A DNA stretch of 7,392 nt, from NCBI GenBank assembly GCA_902495945.1, contig CABUZD010000086.1, positions 1-7,392 on the forward strand. Reading direction: 5' to 3'. Below, piece by piece: positions 1 to 6,154 of the stretch. Below the pieces are notes generated by a model. That model saw only the letters and a program-made list of their open reading frames with translations. It was not told the DNA's origin and did no database searches. The position numbers and the translations under genes were made by a program. The first letter of the stretch is position 1, and each line of letters opens with the position of its first letter. The DNA is from an uncultured Collinsella sp. (GTDB taxonomy: Bacteria > Actinomycetota > Coriobacteriia > Coriobacteriales > Coriobacteriaceae).

Positions 1-171
1 CAGGTCATCGGAGACCTGAATGGCGACCTCGGCACCCATGTCACCCATAACGAGGGTGTCCTCAAGGTCCTCCCAAAAATCCTCGTCGACCTCGCCGCCA
101 AAGTAGAAGACCTCGTTGAGGGCCTCGCGGCTGCGCTCAAGTCCGCGCGAGAGTGCGTCAAAGAATCCCAT
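1..171 (-). CDS. ftsY: Signal recognition particle receptor FtsY, N-terminal fragment (cut by window edge)
   Basis: The first 57 residues of the SRP receptor GTPase are present; the rest lies beyond base 1. FtsY docks ribosome-nascent chain-SRP complexes at the membrane and hydrolyses GTP together with Ffh. The visible part is the start of the helical N domain: MGFFDALSRGLERSREAL, then an acidic stretch containing DEDFWEDLEDTLVMGDMG, which matches the family's F/WEELEDxLIxADxG segment. There is no long acidic A domain before the N domain, as is usual in Gram-positive FtsY. The GTPase (G) domain cannot be assessed. The ATG overlaps the smc stop by one base (TAATG), so translation is probably coupled to smc. 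An AAAGG at 185-189 is about 13 bases upstream, a rather distant Shine-Dalgarno. Its position after smc is the standard rnc-smc-ftsY order. The assignment rests on both sequence and synteny. Confidence 0.9.
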   Translation of the reverse strand, partial: MGFFDALSRGLERSREALNEVFYFGGEVDEDFWEDLEDTLVMGDMGAEVAIQVSDDL

Positions 172-3100
172 TATGCATTCACGACCTTTCCGGTTTCGCG
201 ATCGAGTTTTTGCGAGACGACGCGGCTGACGCCGTCGGCTTGCATCGAGACGCCGTAGAGAACGTCAGCATCCTCCATAGTACGGCGCTGATGCGAGATT
301 ACCAAGAGCTGCGTATCGGAACGCAGCACATCGAGGGCGCCGATGAGCTTGGACAGGTTGGCGTCGTCGAGCGCAGCCTCGACCTCATCCAGCACATAGA
401 ATGGCACCGTGCGCGTACGGTATACGGCAAAGAGCAGGGCGAGCGCTGTCAGGCTCTTCTCGCCACCCGACATGAGCATCATCTTGGTGATGCGCTTGCC
501 GCGCGGCTGCGCCACGACCTCGATACCCGTCTCGGCAGGATGCTCGGGATCGGTCATCTCCAGATGAGCCTGACCGCCCGGGAAGAGCATAGCGAAAATC
601 TCGCGGAAGTTCGCGTCGACCTTCTCAAACGTCACCAGGAAGGCCTTCCGCATCTTGCGATCAATGGCCACCGTGATCTTGGTGAGCGCCTTGCGCGCGC
701 TCTCCAGATCAGCCAGCTGCTCCTCGATGTAGTCGGCGCGGCGCTTGAGCTGCTCGTACTCCTCCATGGCAACTTGGTTAACGGGACCAAGGTTGTTGAT
801 CTGGCGCACAAGCTGGTTGAGTTCGCGCTCGGCGGCATCGCGGTCCGTGGGCGCCGGAAGCATGAGCGCTTCCTCGAGCACCGTCGTGCCATCGGCGGTA
901 ATGGCCTTGATGGCGGCCTCTACCTGCACCTCGAGCTTGCCACGCGCGACCTTGAACTCGTTTTGCGTGGCGGAGGCGGTATCGTCTCGCTCCTTAGCGC
1001 GGGCAACCTCTGCCTTGGCATCCTCGATGGTCTTCTTGAGCGAAGCGGAGTCCGCCTCCTCCAGAGAGGCCTGGTCACGCAGACGCGCTGCCCAATCCGA
1101 CGCGCGTTCCAACAGGGCAGAATAGCGTTCGTGCATGGGGTCGACGCGCAGGCGCAGCAGCTCGAGCGAGCGCGAAGCCTGGCGTGTTCCGCGGATACGA
1201 CGGTCGATGCCCTCAAGACGATGCTCCAGGTCGGGCACGCGGCCCTTCAGCGAACGCAGGCGTTCACTCGTCTGGGCTAGGCGAACCTTGGCGTCGGCGA
1301 GCTTGCCGGCAGCCTCGGAATCGTCACGGCGAACGCGGTCGAGTTCGTCGTTGGCCTCGGCAATCTGCAAGCCCAGATCGCTTGCCTGCGCGCGAGCCTC
1401 GTCACGCGAACGGGTGAGCTCGTCCACGCGCGGGCGCGAAGCGCGAACGGCCTCGGAGGCCTGCTCGCGGCGCTTGGAGATGCGCACGCGCTCGACCTCG
1501 GCATTGTTGGCGCTTTGCTCCAAGCGGCCAATCTCGGAGAGCAGCGAGCGTCGCTCGCCTTCAAGACGGGCGATCTCGCCGGCGGCATCGCCCTCAGCGG
1601 CACGCGCTTCCTCAACGGCCGCATTGGCCTCGACGACCTGATCCGACACATGCTCAAACACGGCAGCCAGATCGGGCTCAAGCCCCTCCAGCTCGCGAAT
1701 GCGACGCTTACGCTCCAGAGCACCCGACGCCTCGCCGGCATCGAGGCCCACACGCACCAGGCCGCCACAGCTTACGCGGGCGCCATCGGGAGTCACATAG
1801 GTCACACCGTCAACGACAGGCGCAGCCAGCGCGGCAGCCAAGTCATCGACCACGTAATAGCCGCCGAGCAGCGCCTCGACGACGGGTCCGTAGCCTGCCC
1901 GCACGGACAGACGATCAACCAGGCGAGTACCGGCAGCGCCCTCGGCGGCAGCAGAGCCGCTCACGCCGCGCGCCACCAGCAGCGCCTCGCCCGAGGCCTT
2001 CTTCTGGTCCAGAGCGGCACGACCGGCACGCTCAAGCGAGGACGTATCGTCAAACAGCAGCGCATCGATATCGCCGGCGAGCAATTGCTCAACCAGGCCC
2101 TCAAGCTCGCGCGGGGCCTCGAGCACGTCACCCAGACGACCCAAGACATCGTCGCCGAGCGCGCCCACCAGACGGCTCACGAGCGGCGAGCTGTCGGCCA
2201 TGCGGGCATCGAGTTTCTTTTGGCTGGCAAGCTCCGAGCGCACCTCGGAGAGCCTGTTACGCGCTTCACTCTCGCGGGCACGCAGGTCCTTCAGGGCCGC
2301 GCGTGCCGCCTCGGTGGCCTCACGCGCATCGACCTGAGCCTGACGCGACTCCTCAAGGGCGCTCTCAAGCTCCTCGGCGCGGTCGCGACGGCTCTCGAGC
2401 GAGGCCGCGACCTCCTCGAGCTGCTCGTCAATCTGCTCCAGGCGCGAGGCATACATGTTGTCCTCGACCTCGGCATTGCTCAAGGAATCCTTCACCTTGG
2501 CGAGCTCGAGCGCGGCGTTATCGGCTACGCGCTGCACATCGCGTTGCTCGCGCGTAAGCTGCGAAATCTGATTGTCGAGCGCCACGCGCCGCTCGTGGAG
2601 CTCGGCGGCGGCAGGACCAGCGGCGTCAACGTCCTCCTGGGCCTGCATGTGCGCACCGGTCACTTCCTCAAGCTGCGCACGCGCGTCCTCGAGCTCCTCG
2701 ACCACGCGACGTCGCTGATGCTCGGAGCACGAAATCTGCCCACGCATGTAAGACAGGCGCGACACCATGTTGTGGCCCTTTTCTTCGAGCAGGCGCATGT
2801 CGGAGTTAATGCGGCCGACCACATCTTGCATATGACGGCGCTGCTCGCCCAGATCGCCCACAAACAGGCCCTTTTCCTCGAGCATGACCTGAAGCTTCTC
2901 GAGCTCGCGCTCCTTTTCGCCCAAGCGGTACTGCGCAAGCTCCAGCTCGGCGGCACCTTCCTTGGAACGGCTCTCCAGGTCATTCCACTGCGACTGCAGC
3001 GAACGCAGCTCGTCGACGGCTAGCATCTGCGTAAGCTCGTTCGCGCGCGAGGACAGCTCTTTGTACTTGCGCGCGCGATCGACCTGACGCTCCAACGGTC

Positions 3101-3707
3101 GCAGCTGACGGGCGATTTCCTTATTGATGTCGCGGGCACGCGTCAGGTGCTCGTCCATCGACTTAATCTTTTTGAGCGCACGCTCCTTGCGGCGCTTGTG
3201 CTTGGAGATGCCGGCGGCCTCCTCGATGAGGGCACGGCGTTCCTCGGGGCGGCTCTGCAAAATGGCGTCGAGCTTGCCCTGGCTAATAATGGAATGCGTA
3301 TCCTTGCCCAGGCCCGAATCGTGCAGGATGTCCTGAATGTCCATCAGGCGGCACGGACTCGAGTTGATGAGGTACTCGCTTTCGCCCGAGCGATACATGC
3401 GACGGGTGATGGCGACCTCGTCAAAATCGACGGGCAGCATATGGTCCGAGTTATCGAGCACCAACGTGACCTCGGCGACACCCACCGGCTTGCGCGCTGA
3501 CGAGCCCGAGAAGATGACATCCTCCATGGCCTGACCGCGCAGCTGCTTGGCGCTCTGCTCGCCCAGGACCCACAGAATCGAGTCGGAGATGTTCGATTTT
3601 CCCGAGCCGTTGGGACCGACGATGACGGTCAGGCCCGGCTCAAACGTCATATGGGCGCGGTCGGCAAACGACTTGAACCCTTTGAGCGTGAGGGACTTGA
3701 GATACAC
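171..3707 (-). CDS. smc: Chromosome segregation ATPase SMC
   Basis: Complete 1178-residue SMC, close to the usual bacterial length (about 1190). It forms a homodimer that, with ScpA and ScpB, extrudes DNA loops and helps segregate chromosomes. The N-terminal ATPase lobe has Walker A GPNGSGKS at 31-38, Arg57 in KQLRG, and the Q-loop glutamine Q143 in SIISQG. A long coiled coil covers about 165-500, the hinge about 505-660, and the returning coil about 663-1010. The C-terminal lobe has the ABC signature MSGGEKS at 1079-1085, Walker B and catalytic Glu in YVLDE (D1107, E1108), D-loop EAALDD, and switch histidine H1139 in ISHQRRTMED. The DEVEAALDD wording resembles actinobacterial SMCs. The hinge glycine motif is degenerate (see findings). 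The start is GTG, 10 bases after the rnc stop. GAGGAA at 3710-3715 leaves only a 2-base spacer, but no other start fits, and the next Met (residue 20) would remove the first strand of the ATPase fold. scpA and scpB are not in the window. Confidence 0.98.
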   Translation of the reverse strand: MYLKSLTLKGFKSFADRAHMTFEPGLTVIVGPNGSGKSNISDSILWVLGEQSAKQLRGQAMEDVIFSGSSARKPVGVAEVTLVLDNSDHMLPVDFDEVAITRRMYRSGESEYLINSSPCRLMDIQDILHDSGLGKDTHSIISQGKLDAILQSRPEERRALIEEAAGISKHKRRKERALKKIKSMDEHLTRARDINKEIARQLRPLERQVDRARKYKELSSRANELTQMLAVDELRSLQSQWNDLESRSKEGAAELELAQYRLGEKERELEKLQVMLEEKGLFVGDLGEQRRHMQDVVGRINSDMRLLEEKGHNMVSRLSYMRGQISCSEHQRRRVVEELEDARAQLEEVTGAHMQAQEDVDAAGPAAAELHERRVALDNQISQLTREQRDVQRVADNAALELAKVKDSLSNAEVEDNMYASRLEQIDEQLEEVAASLESRRDRAEELESALEESRQAQVDAREATEAARAALKDLRARESEARNRLSEVRSELASQKKLDARMADSSPLVSRLVGALGDDVLGRLGDVLEAPRELEGLVEQLLAGDIDALLFDDTSSLERAGRAALDQKKASGEALLVARGVSGSAAAEGAAGTRLVDRLSVRAGYGPVVEALLGGYYVVDDLAAALAAPVVDGVTYVTPDGARVSCGGLVRVGLDAGEASGALERKRRIRELEGLEPDLAAVFEHVSDQVVEANAAVEEARAAEGDAAGEIARLEGERRSLLSEIGRLEQSANNAEVERVRISKRREQASEAVRASRPRVDELTRSRDEARAQASDLGLQIAEANDELDRVRRDDSEAAGKLADAKVRLAQTSERLRSLKGRVPDLEHRLEGIDRRIRGTRQASRSLELLRLRVDPMHERYSALLERASDWAARLRDQASLEEADSASLKKTIEDAKAEVARAKERDDTASATQNEFKVARGKLEVQVEAAIKAITADGTTVLEEALMLPAPTDRDAAERELNQLVRQINNLGPVNQVAMEEYEQLKRRADYIEEQLADLESARKALTKITVAIDRKMRKAFLVTFEKVDANFREIFAMLFPGGQAHLEMTDPEHPAETGIEVVAQPRGKRITKMMLMSGGEKSLTALALLFAVYRTRTVPFYVLDEVEAALDDANLSKLIGALDVLRSDTQLLVISHQRRTMEDADVLYGVSMQADGVSRVVSQKLDRETGKVVNA

Positions 3708-3717
3708 GGTTCCTCGC

Positions 3718-4443
3718 TTACACGTGCTTCTTGTTCAGAATCACGCCATTGGTGGTGTAACCCATGCGGTCGAGCGCTTCGAGCGCGGCGGCTCCCTCGG
3801 CTTCCTTCTTTGAGGAGCCGGAGCCGCGACCCTGGCGAATACCATCGATCAAAACCACGGCGGTAAAGGTGGGCGCATGCGCCGGGCCCTCGGAGCCAAC
3901 GAGCTTGTACGCCGGGGGTTCGTGACCGTCGGCTTGCACGCACTCCTGCAAAAACGACTTGGGGTTCGCAGGATGCTCGGCACGCTCGGAAGCCAAATGC
4001 GGCTTAAGCGTACGGTGAATGAACTCCGCCGCAACGTCCCAGCCGGCATCCAGGTACAGCGCGCCCACGAGCGACTCATAGACGTTCTCGAGGGCCGAAT
4101 GCAGGCCGCGCGCACCGGTACCGGTCTCGGAGGCACCAAAGATGATGATGTCGTCGATGCCCAGCTCGTGAGAAACCTCGGATAGCGTAGCGCCGGAGAC
4201 AAGCGACACCTTCAGGCGCGTGAGCTTGCCCTCGTCAAACTCCGGATAGGACTCAAACAGGGAGCGTGCGACCACAGCGCCCAAAATGGAATCGCCCAAG
4301 AACTCAAGGCGCTCATAGCTGGCAGAAACCGGCTGGCCCTCGACTGCCGAGGGATGCGTAAGCGCCGCGCGCAGCAGCACCTTATTATTGAACTCGTGGC
4401 CCAAGATTTCCTGGGCACGCGCAAGTCGTTCAGACAAAGCCAA
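3718..4443 (-). CDS. rnc: Ribonuclease III
   Basis: Complete 241-residue endonuclease that cuts double-stranded RNA, including rRNA precursors and some mRNA leaders. The RNase III domain covers about 5-150 and includes the signature ERLEFLGDS at 44-52, with metal-binding E47 and D51. The second active-site segment, LENVYESLVGALYLD at 118-132, retains the essential E123, but the position equivalent to E. coli D114 is Asn120. A double-stranded RNA-binding domain follows at about 159-228. It starts with NPKSFLQE, has PAYKLVGSEGPAHAPTF in the middle, and ends with the lysine motif GSGSSKKEAEGAAA that contacts the RNA backbone. The start is TTG: an in-frame TAG lies two codons upstream and a strong Shine-Dalgarno sits 8 bases before it. 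A second TTG two codons later is a less well-spaced alternative. The gene begins 3 bases after the acpP stop and ends 10 bases before smc, so it is almost certainly cotranscribed with both. Confidence 0.97.
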   Translation of the reverse strand: MALSERLARAQEILGHEFNNKVLLRAALTHPSAVEGQPVSASYERLEFLGDSILGAVVARSLFESYPEFDEGKLTRLKVSLVSGATLSEVSHELGIDDIIIFGASETGTGARGLHSALENVYESLVGALYLDAGWDVAAEFIHRTLKPHLASERAEHPANPKSFLQECVQADGHEPPAYKLVGSEGPAHAPTFTAVVLIDGIRQGRGSGSSKKEAEGAAALEALDRMGYTTNGVILNKKHV

Positions 4444-4446
4444 GAC

Positions 4447-4689
4447 CTAAGCCTCCCTGGCGTTTTCGATCGCGTCGACGGCGTCGGCGACAGAGTTAAG
4501 CGAGAGCAGAGTCTCGTCATCGATCTCGAGGTTGAACTCGTCCTCGATGGCCGTAACCAGCTGCAGGCGCTCGAGCGAGTTGGCATCGAGGTCGTCAAAG
4601 GTGGTCTCATCGCTAATTTCGGCAACATCGACGCCCAGAACGTCAGCAGCGACCTCGGCGATCTTGTCGAAGATTTCGGAGCGGTCCAT
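4447..4689 (-). CDS. acpP: Acyl carrier protein
   Basis: An 80-residue acidic ACP. ACP carries growing fatty acyl chains on a 4'-phosphopantetheine arm attached to a serine by holo-ACP synthase, and it donates acyl groups to PlsX and other enzymes. The fold is clear: helix I MDRSEIFDKIAEVAADVLGV, then DETTFDDLDANSLERLQLV with the expected arm-bearing serine at Ser38, then EDEFNLEI and the C-terminal helix SVADAVDAIENA. The near-universal Asp-Ser-Leu is Asn37-Ser38-Leu39 here, and helix II also lacks the usual Glu and Met (see findings). I chose the ATG at 4689 over one at 4704 because AGAGGAAG lies 6 bases before it, while the upstream ATG has no Shine-Dalgarno and would add five residues atypical of ACPs. 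The position between plsX and rnc is the classical acpP site, but fabD and fabG are missing. A specialised carrier protein is possible but less likely than the housekeeping ACP. Confidence 0.93.
   Translation of the reverse strand: MDRSEIFDKIAEVAADVLGVDVAEISDETTFDDLDANSLERLQLVTAIEDEFNLEIDDETLLSLNSVADAVDAIENAREA
4452..4458 (-). promoter_or_regulatory. Ribosome binding site for rnc inside the end of acpP
   Basis: AGGGAGG reads on the minus strand within the last codons of acpP, 8 bases before a TTG codon. It decides in favour of the non-standard TTG start for rnc and means ribosomes finishing acpP pass directly over the rnc initiation region. Confidence 0.75.
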
Positions 4690-4693
4690 AGCG

Positions 4694-4701
4694 CTTCCTC
4701 T
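4694..4701 (-). promoter_or_regulatory. Ribosome binding site for acpP
   Basis: AGAGGAAG on the minus strand, with about 6 bases between AGAGGA and the ATG at 4689. It lies downstream of the alternative ATG at 4704 (overlapping its codon and the next two), so it supports the shorter, 80-residue protein. Confidence 0.75.
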
Positions 4702-4718
4702 CATAGTGCATGAATACC

Positions 4719-4747
4719 AAAAGAATGGTACCGCCCGGGCGGTACCA
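4719..4747 (-). terminator. Perfect 22-bp palindrome plus U-rich tract between plsX and acpP (terminator, attenuator or operator)
   Basis: Bases 4726-4747 are a perfect self-complementary sequence with half-site TGGTACCGCCC. As minus-strand RNA this folds into a GC-rich stem of about 9 bp with a CCGG loop, followed at once by UUCUUUU (4725-4719). This resembles an intrinsic terminator or attenuator acting in the direction of the genes, about 30 bases before the acpP start. In the plus direction no T-tract follows. A perfect palindrome could equally be the binding site of a dimeric regulator. The sequence alone does not decide between these. Confidence 0.5.
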
Positions 4748-4760
4748 AGACACGGTTCTG

Positions 4761-4766
4761 ATTCTA
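4761..4766 (-). promoter_or_regulatory. Possible -10 element upstream of acpP
   Basis: TAGAAT on the minus strand matches five of six bases of the sigma-70-type -10 consensus, and transcription would start just before the 22-bp palindrome. No convincing -35 box is found at 16-18 bases (the region reads GCCTCG), and no TGn extension is present. This is a weak candidate only. Confidence 0.2.
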
Positions 4767-4776
4767 CCCCACGACG

Positions 4777-4792
4777 TGCGCCCCGAGGCGCA
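4777..4792 (-). repeat. Short hairpin just after plsX
   Basis: An inverted repeat with 6-bp arms TGCGCC/GGCGCA and a 4-base loop, starting 11 bases past the plsX stop. No T-run follows on either strand, so it is not a standard intrinsic terminator. It may protect the 3' end of the mRNA or be part of the acpP leader structure. Confidence 0.4.
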
Positions 4793-4803
4793 TAACGCCG
4801 CTG

Positions 4804-5823
4804 TTATAAAACGATACCGTCCATGGAGTTGGCGACATTCTCGACCAGCCCGGCGCGCACGGCTTCGGCCGCCGCGAGCGTACCGTTTTTAACAGCCTCG
4901 ACCGATGTGGCGCCATGGCCGATCAGGACCACGCCGCGCAGGCCCAGAAGAATCGCGCCGCCCTTGGCGTCGCCAGAGAGCTTGGCCTTTATCTCGCGCA
5001 TTTGCTTTTTAATGAGCAGCGCGGCGATCTTGGTGCCGAGCGAAGACATAAAGACACCCTTGAGCTCCTGCAGCAAAAACTTGGCAGCGCCCTCGGTGGC
5101 CTTGAGCGCAATATTGCCCGACATGCCATCGGCAACGACAACATCGAAGTTACCTGAGGTGATGTCCGTTCCCTCGCAGTTACCAACAAAGCCGGGAACG
5201 GCGGCTTTCATGGCCGGGAAGCAGGCCTTGGTAAAGTTGGAGCCCTTCTCGTCCTCGGTGCCGTTAGCAAGCAGGCCCACGCGGGGATGCTCGATGCCCA
5301 GGACGACGCGAGCATAGGCGCTACCCATCTGAGCAAAACGCACCATATCGTCAACCTCGACATCGGGGTTGGCGCCCATATCGCACAGCACCGTCAGACC
5401 GCCGGCGCGATTGGGCAGCGCATTGGTCAGACAGGGGCGCACCGGCTGCTTCTTGCCTTCGGCCTGATACCTAAACGGCGTCACGTAGGCGGTGGCGGCG
5501 GCGGTCATGGCGCCGGTGGAGCCGGCAGAGAAAAACGCGTCCGCATTACCCTTCTTGATGGCGCGGCACGACAGCACGATCGACGACTTGCGTTTGGTCA
5601 TCACGGCGCGAATGGGATCGTCATCCATGGCGATAACGTCGGGAGCCTCAAGGGCCTCGACACGTGCATGGGAGGCGGCAAAGGGATTGACGATTTCGGC
5701 GGGGCCAGCTGCCAAGACCTCGATATCGGGATCGGCGGCAAGCGCAGCTTCGATGCCATCGAGAACAACCTGAGGTTTCTCGTCTCCGCCCACAACGTCT
5801 ACACAAACGCGAACGTTACTCAT
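4804..5823 (-). CDS. plsX: Phosphate acyltransferase PlsX
   Basis: A complete 339-residue PlsX, the normal family length. It is a peripheral membrane enzyme that converts acyl-ACP and phosphate to acyl-phosphate, the donor used by PlsY in the first step of phosphatidic acid synthesis. Family motifs appear in order: VRVCVDVVGGDEKP near the N-terminus (usual form AVDAMGGDxxP), NADAFFSAGSTGA (usual SAGNTGA), RPCL, CDMGANPDV, RVGLLANGTEDEKG, GNCEGTDITSG, ADGMSGNIALKATEG, and GAILLGLRGVVLIGHGA near the C-terminus. There is no signal peptide or membrane segment. I chose the ATG at 5823: AAGGAG at 5831-5836 lies 7 bases before it but only 1 base before the alternative ATG at 5829. An intrinsic terminator separates it from rpmF upstream, so expression probably depends on read-through or on a promoter I could not identify. 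It lies 114 bases upstream of acpP, whose acylated product is its substrate. Confidence 0.97.
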   Translation of the reverse strand: MSNVRVCVDVVGGDEKPQVVLDGIEAALAADPDIEVLAAGPAEIVNPFAASHARVEALEAPDVIAMDDDPIRAVMTKRKSSIVLSCRAIKKGNADAFFSAGSTGAMTAAATAYVTPFRYQAEGKKQPVRPCLTNALPNRAGGLTVLCDMGANPDVEVDDMVRFAQMGSAYARVVLGIEHPRVGLLANGTEDEKGSNFTKACFPAMKAAVPGFVGNCEGTDITSGNFDVVVADGMSGNIALKATEGAAKFLLQELKGVFMSSLGTKIAALLIKKQMREIKAKLSGDAKGGAILLGLRGVVLIGHGATSVEAVKNGTLAAAEAVRAGLVENVANSMDGIVL

Positions 5824-5830
5824 AAACATG

Positions 5831-5836
5831 CTCCTT
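5831..5836 (-). promoter_or_regulatory. Ribosome binding site for plsX
   Basis: AAGGAG on the minus strand, 7 bases before the ATG at 5823. It sits directly against an earlier ATG at 5829, which rules that start out as the main one. Confidence 0.8.
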
Positions 5837-5840
5837 ATAC

Positions 5841-5870
5841 AAAAATGGCCGACTCATTGAGCCGGCCATT
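5841..5870 (-). terminator. Intrinsic terminator after rpmF
   Basis: The minus-strand RNA forms a 12-bp stem (arms 5870-5859 and 5855-5844) beginning AAUGGCCG and closing CGGCCAUU, with a 3-base loop and a run of five U at 5845-5841. One pair is G-U in the minus-strand RNA but would be an A-C mismatch in plus-strand RNA, so the structure is specific to this orientation. It begins about 40 bases after the rpmF stop and ends 4 bases before the plsX Shine-Dalgarno. Either rpmF mRNA mostly ends here or the structure tunes read-through into plsX. A small second hairpin (GTTCC/GGAAC, 5874-5887) lies just upstream. Confidence 0.8.
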
Positions 5871-5910
5871 GTGGTTCCATTTGGAACGGCATCGCATCCA
5901 GAGTATACCG

Positions 5911-6090
5911 TTACTCGGTAACGATAACCTCGCGGTCCTTGTAGAAACCGCAGCTGGGGCACACGTGGTGCGGAAGCTTGACAGCGCCGCAACGGGGGCA
6001 CGTGGACTGAGCCGCAGCCGAGATCTTCATGTTGGCGGAACGACGGGTGTGAGTGCGGATACGACCCTGCTTTTGTTTAGGTACGGGCAT
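5911..6090 (-). CDS. rpmF: 50S ribosomal protein L32 (bL32)
   Basis: A complete 59-residue bL32, found by reading the minus strand of the gap between plsX and DUF177. It is a structural protein of the large ribosomal subunit. The sequence opens MPVPKQKQGRIRTHTRRSAN, very close to the usual MAVPKxKxSxxRxxxRRs start, and is highly basic. It carries a zinc ribbon of the four-cysteine type: C31 and C34 in CPRC, C44 and C47 in CPSC. This is the zinc-binding (C+) form rather than the cysteine-free paralogue some bacteria use under zinc limitation. It ends with GFYKDREVIVTE. AAGGAAGG at 6096-6103 lies 5 bases before the ATG. The gene follows DUF177 after 64 bases, the near-universal DUF177-rpmF pairing, and is followed by an intrinsic terminator. 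Confidence 0.97.
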   Translation of the reverse strand: MPVPKQKQGRIRTHTRRSANMKISAAAQSTCPRCGAVKLPHHVCPSCGFYKDREVIVTE

Positions 6091-6154
6091 AGTGACCTTC
6101 CTTATGAACTATCCAGTGTGGCGATTACGCGCAAGTAGCGATACTACCACAGTT

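Noticed and set aside
153..3023. Long plus-strand open frames opposite smc (375 codons at 153-1280 and 502 codons at 1515-3023)
   Set aside because: They run antisense to a complete, motif-rich smc gene. The first is rich in His, Arg and Leu typical of a reversed high-GC coding frame, neither has a recognisable domain, and smc codon structure fully explains them.
4690..4704. Longer acpP start at the ATG ending at 4704
   Set aside because: No Shine-Dalgarno precedes it, while a good one precedes the internal ATG. The extra residues MRGSA are not typical of ACPs.
4719..4792. RNase III autoregulation site formed by the two hairpins upstream of acpP-rnc
   Set aside because: The stems are about 6 and 9-11 bp, shorter than the roughly two helical turns usually needed for RNase III cleavage, and I could not see a longer combined duplex.
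4719..4803. T-box riboswitch, suggested by TGGTACCGC in the palindrome (resembling the T-box sequence UGGNACCGCG)
   Set aside because: Only about 57 bases separate it from the plsX stop, too few for a specifier stem and antiterminator leader, and the next gene is acpP rather than an aminoacyl-tRNA or amino-acid gene. The match is a by-product of the palindrome.
5824..5846. Promoter for plsX with a -10 at TATAAG after the terminator
   Set aside because: The hexamer overlaps the Shine-Dalgarno, and its -35 would fall inside the terminator stem without a good match. Transcription would begin almost at the start codon.
5287..6138. Plus-strand open frame of 283 codons across plsX, the terminator and rpmF
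   Set aside because: It is antisense to two confidently identified genes and a terminator, and its translation shows no family motif.
6091..6154. rpmF promoter (TTGCGC, 17 bases, TAGTTC) and a small inverted repeat GTAG/CTAC at 6135-6147
   Set aside because: The -10 matches poorly and the repeat has only 4-bp arms. Neither exceeds what is expected by chance in a 64-base gap.
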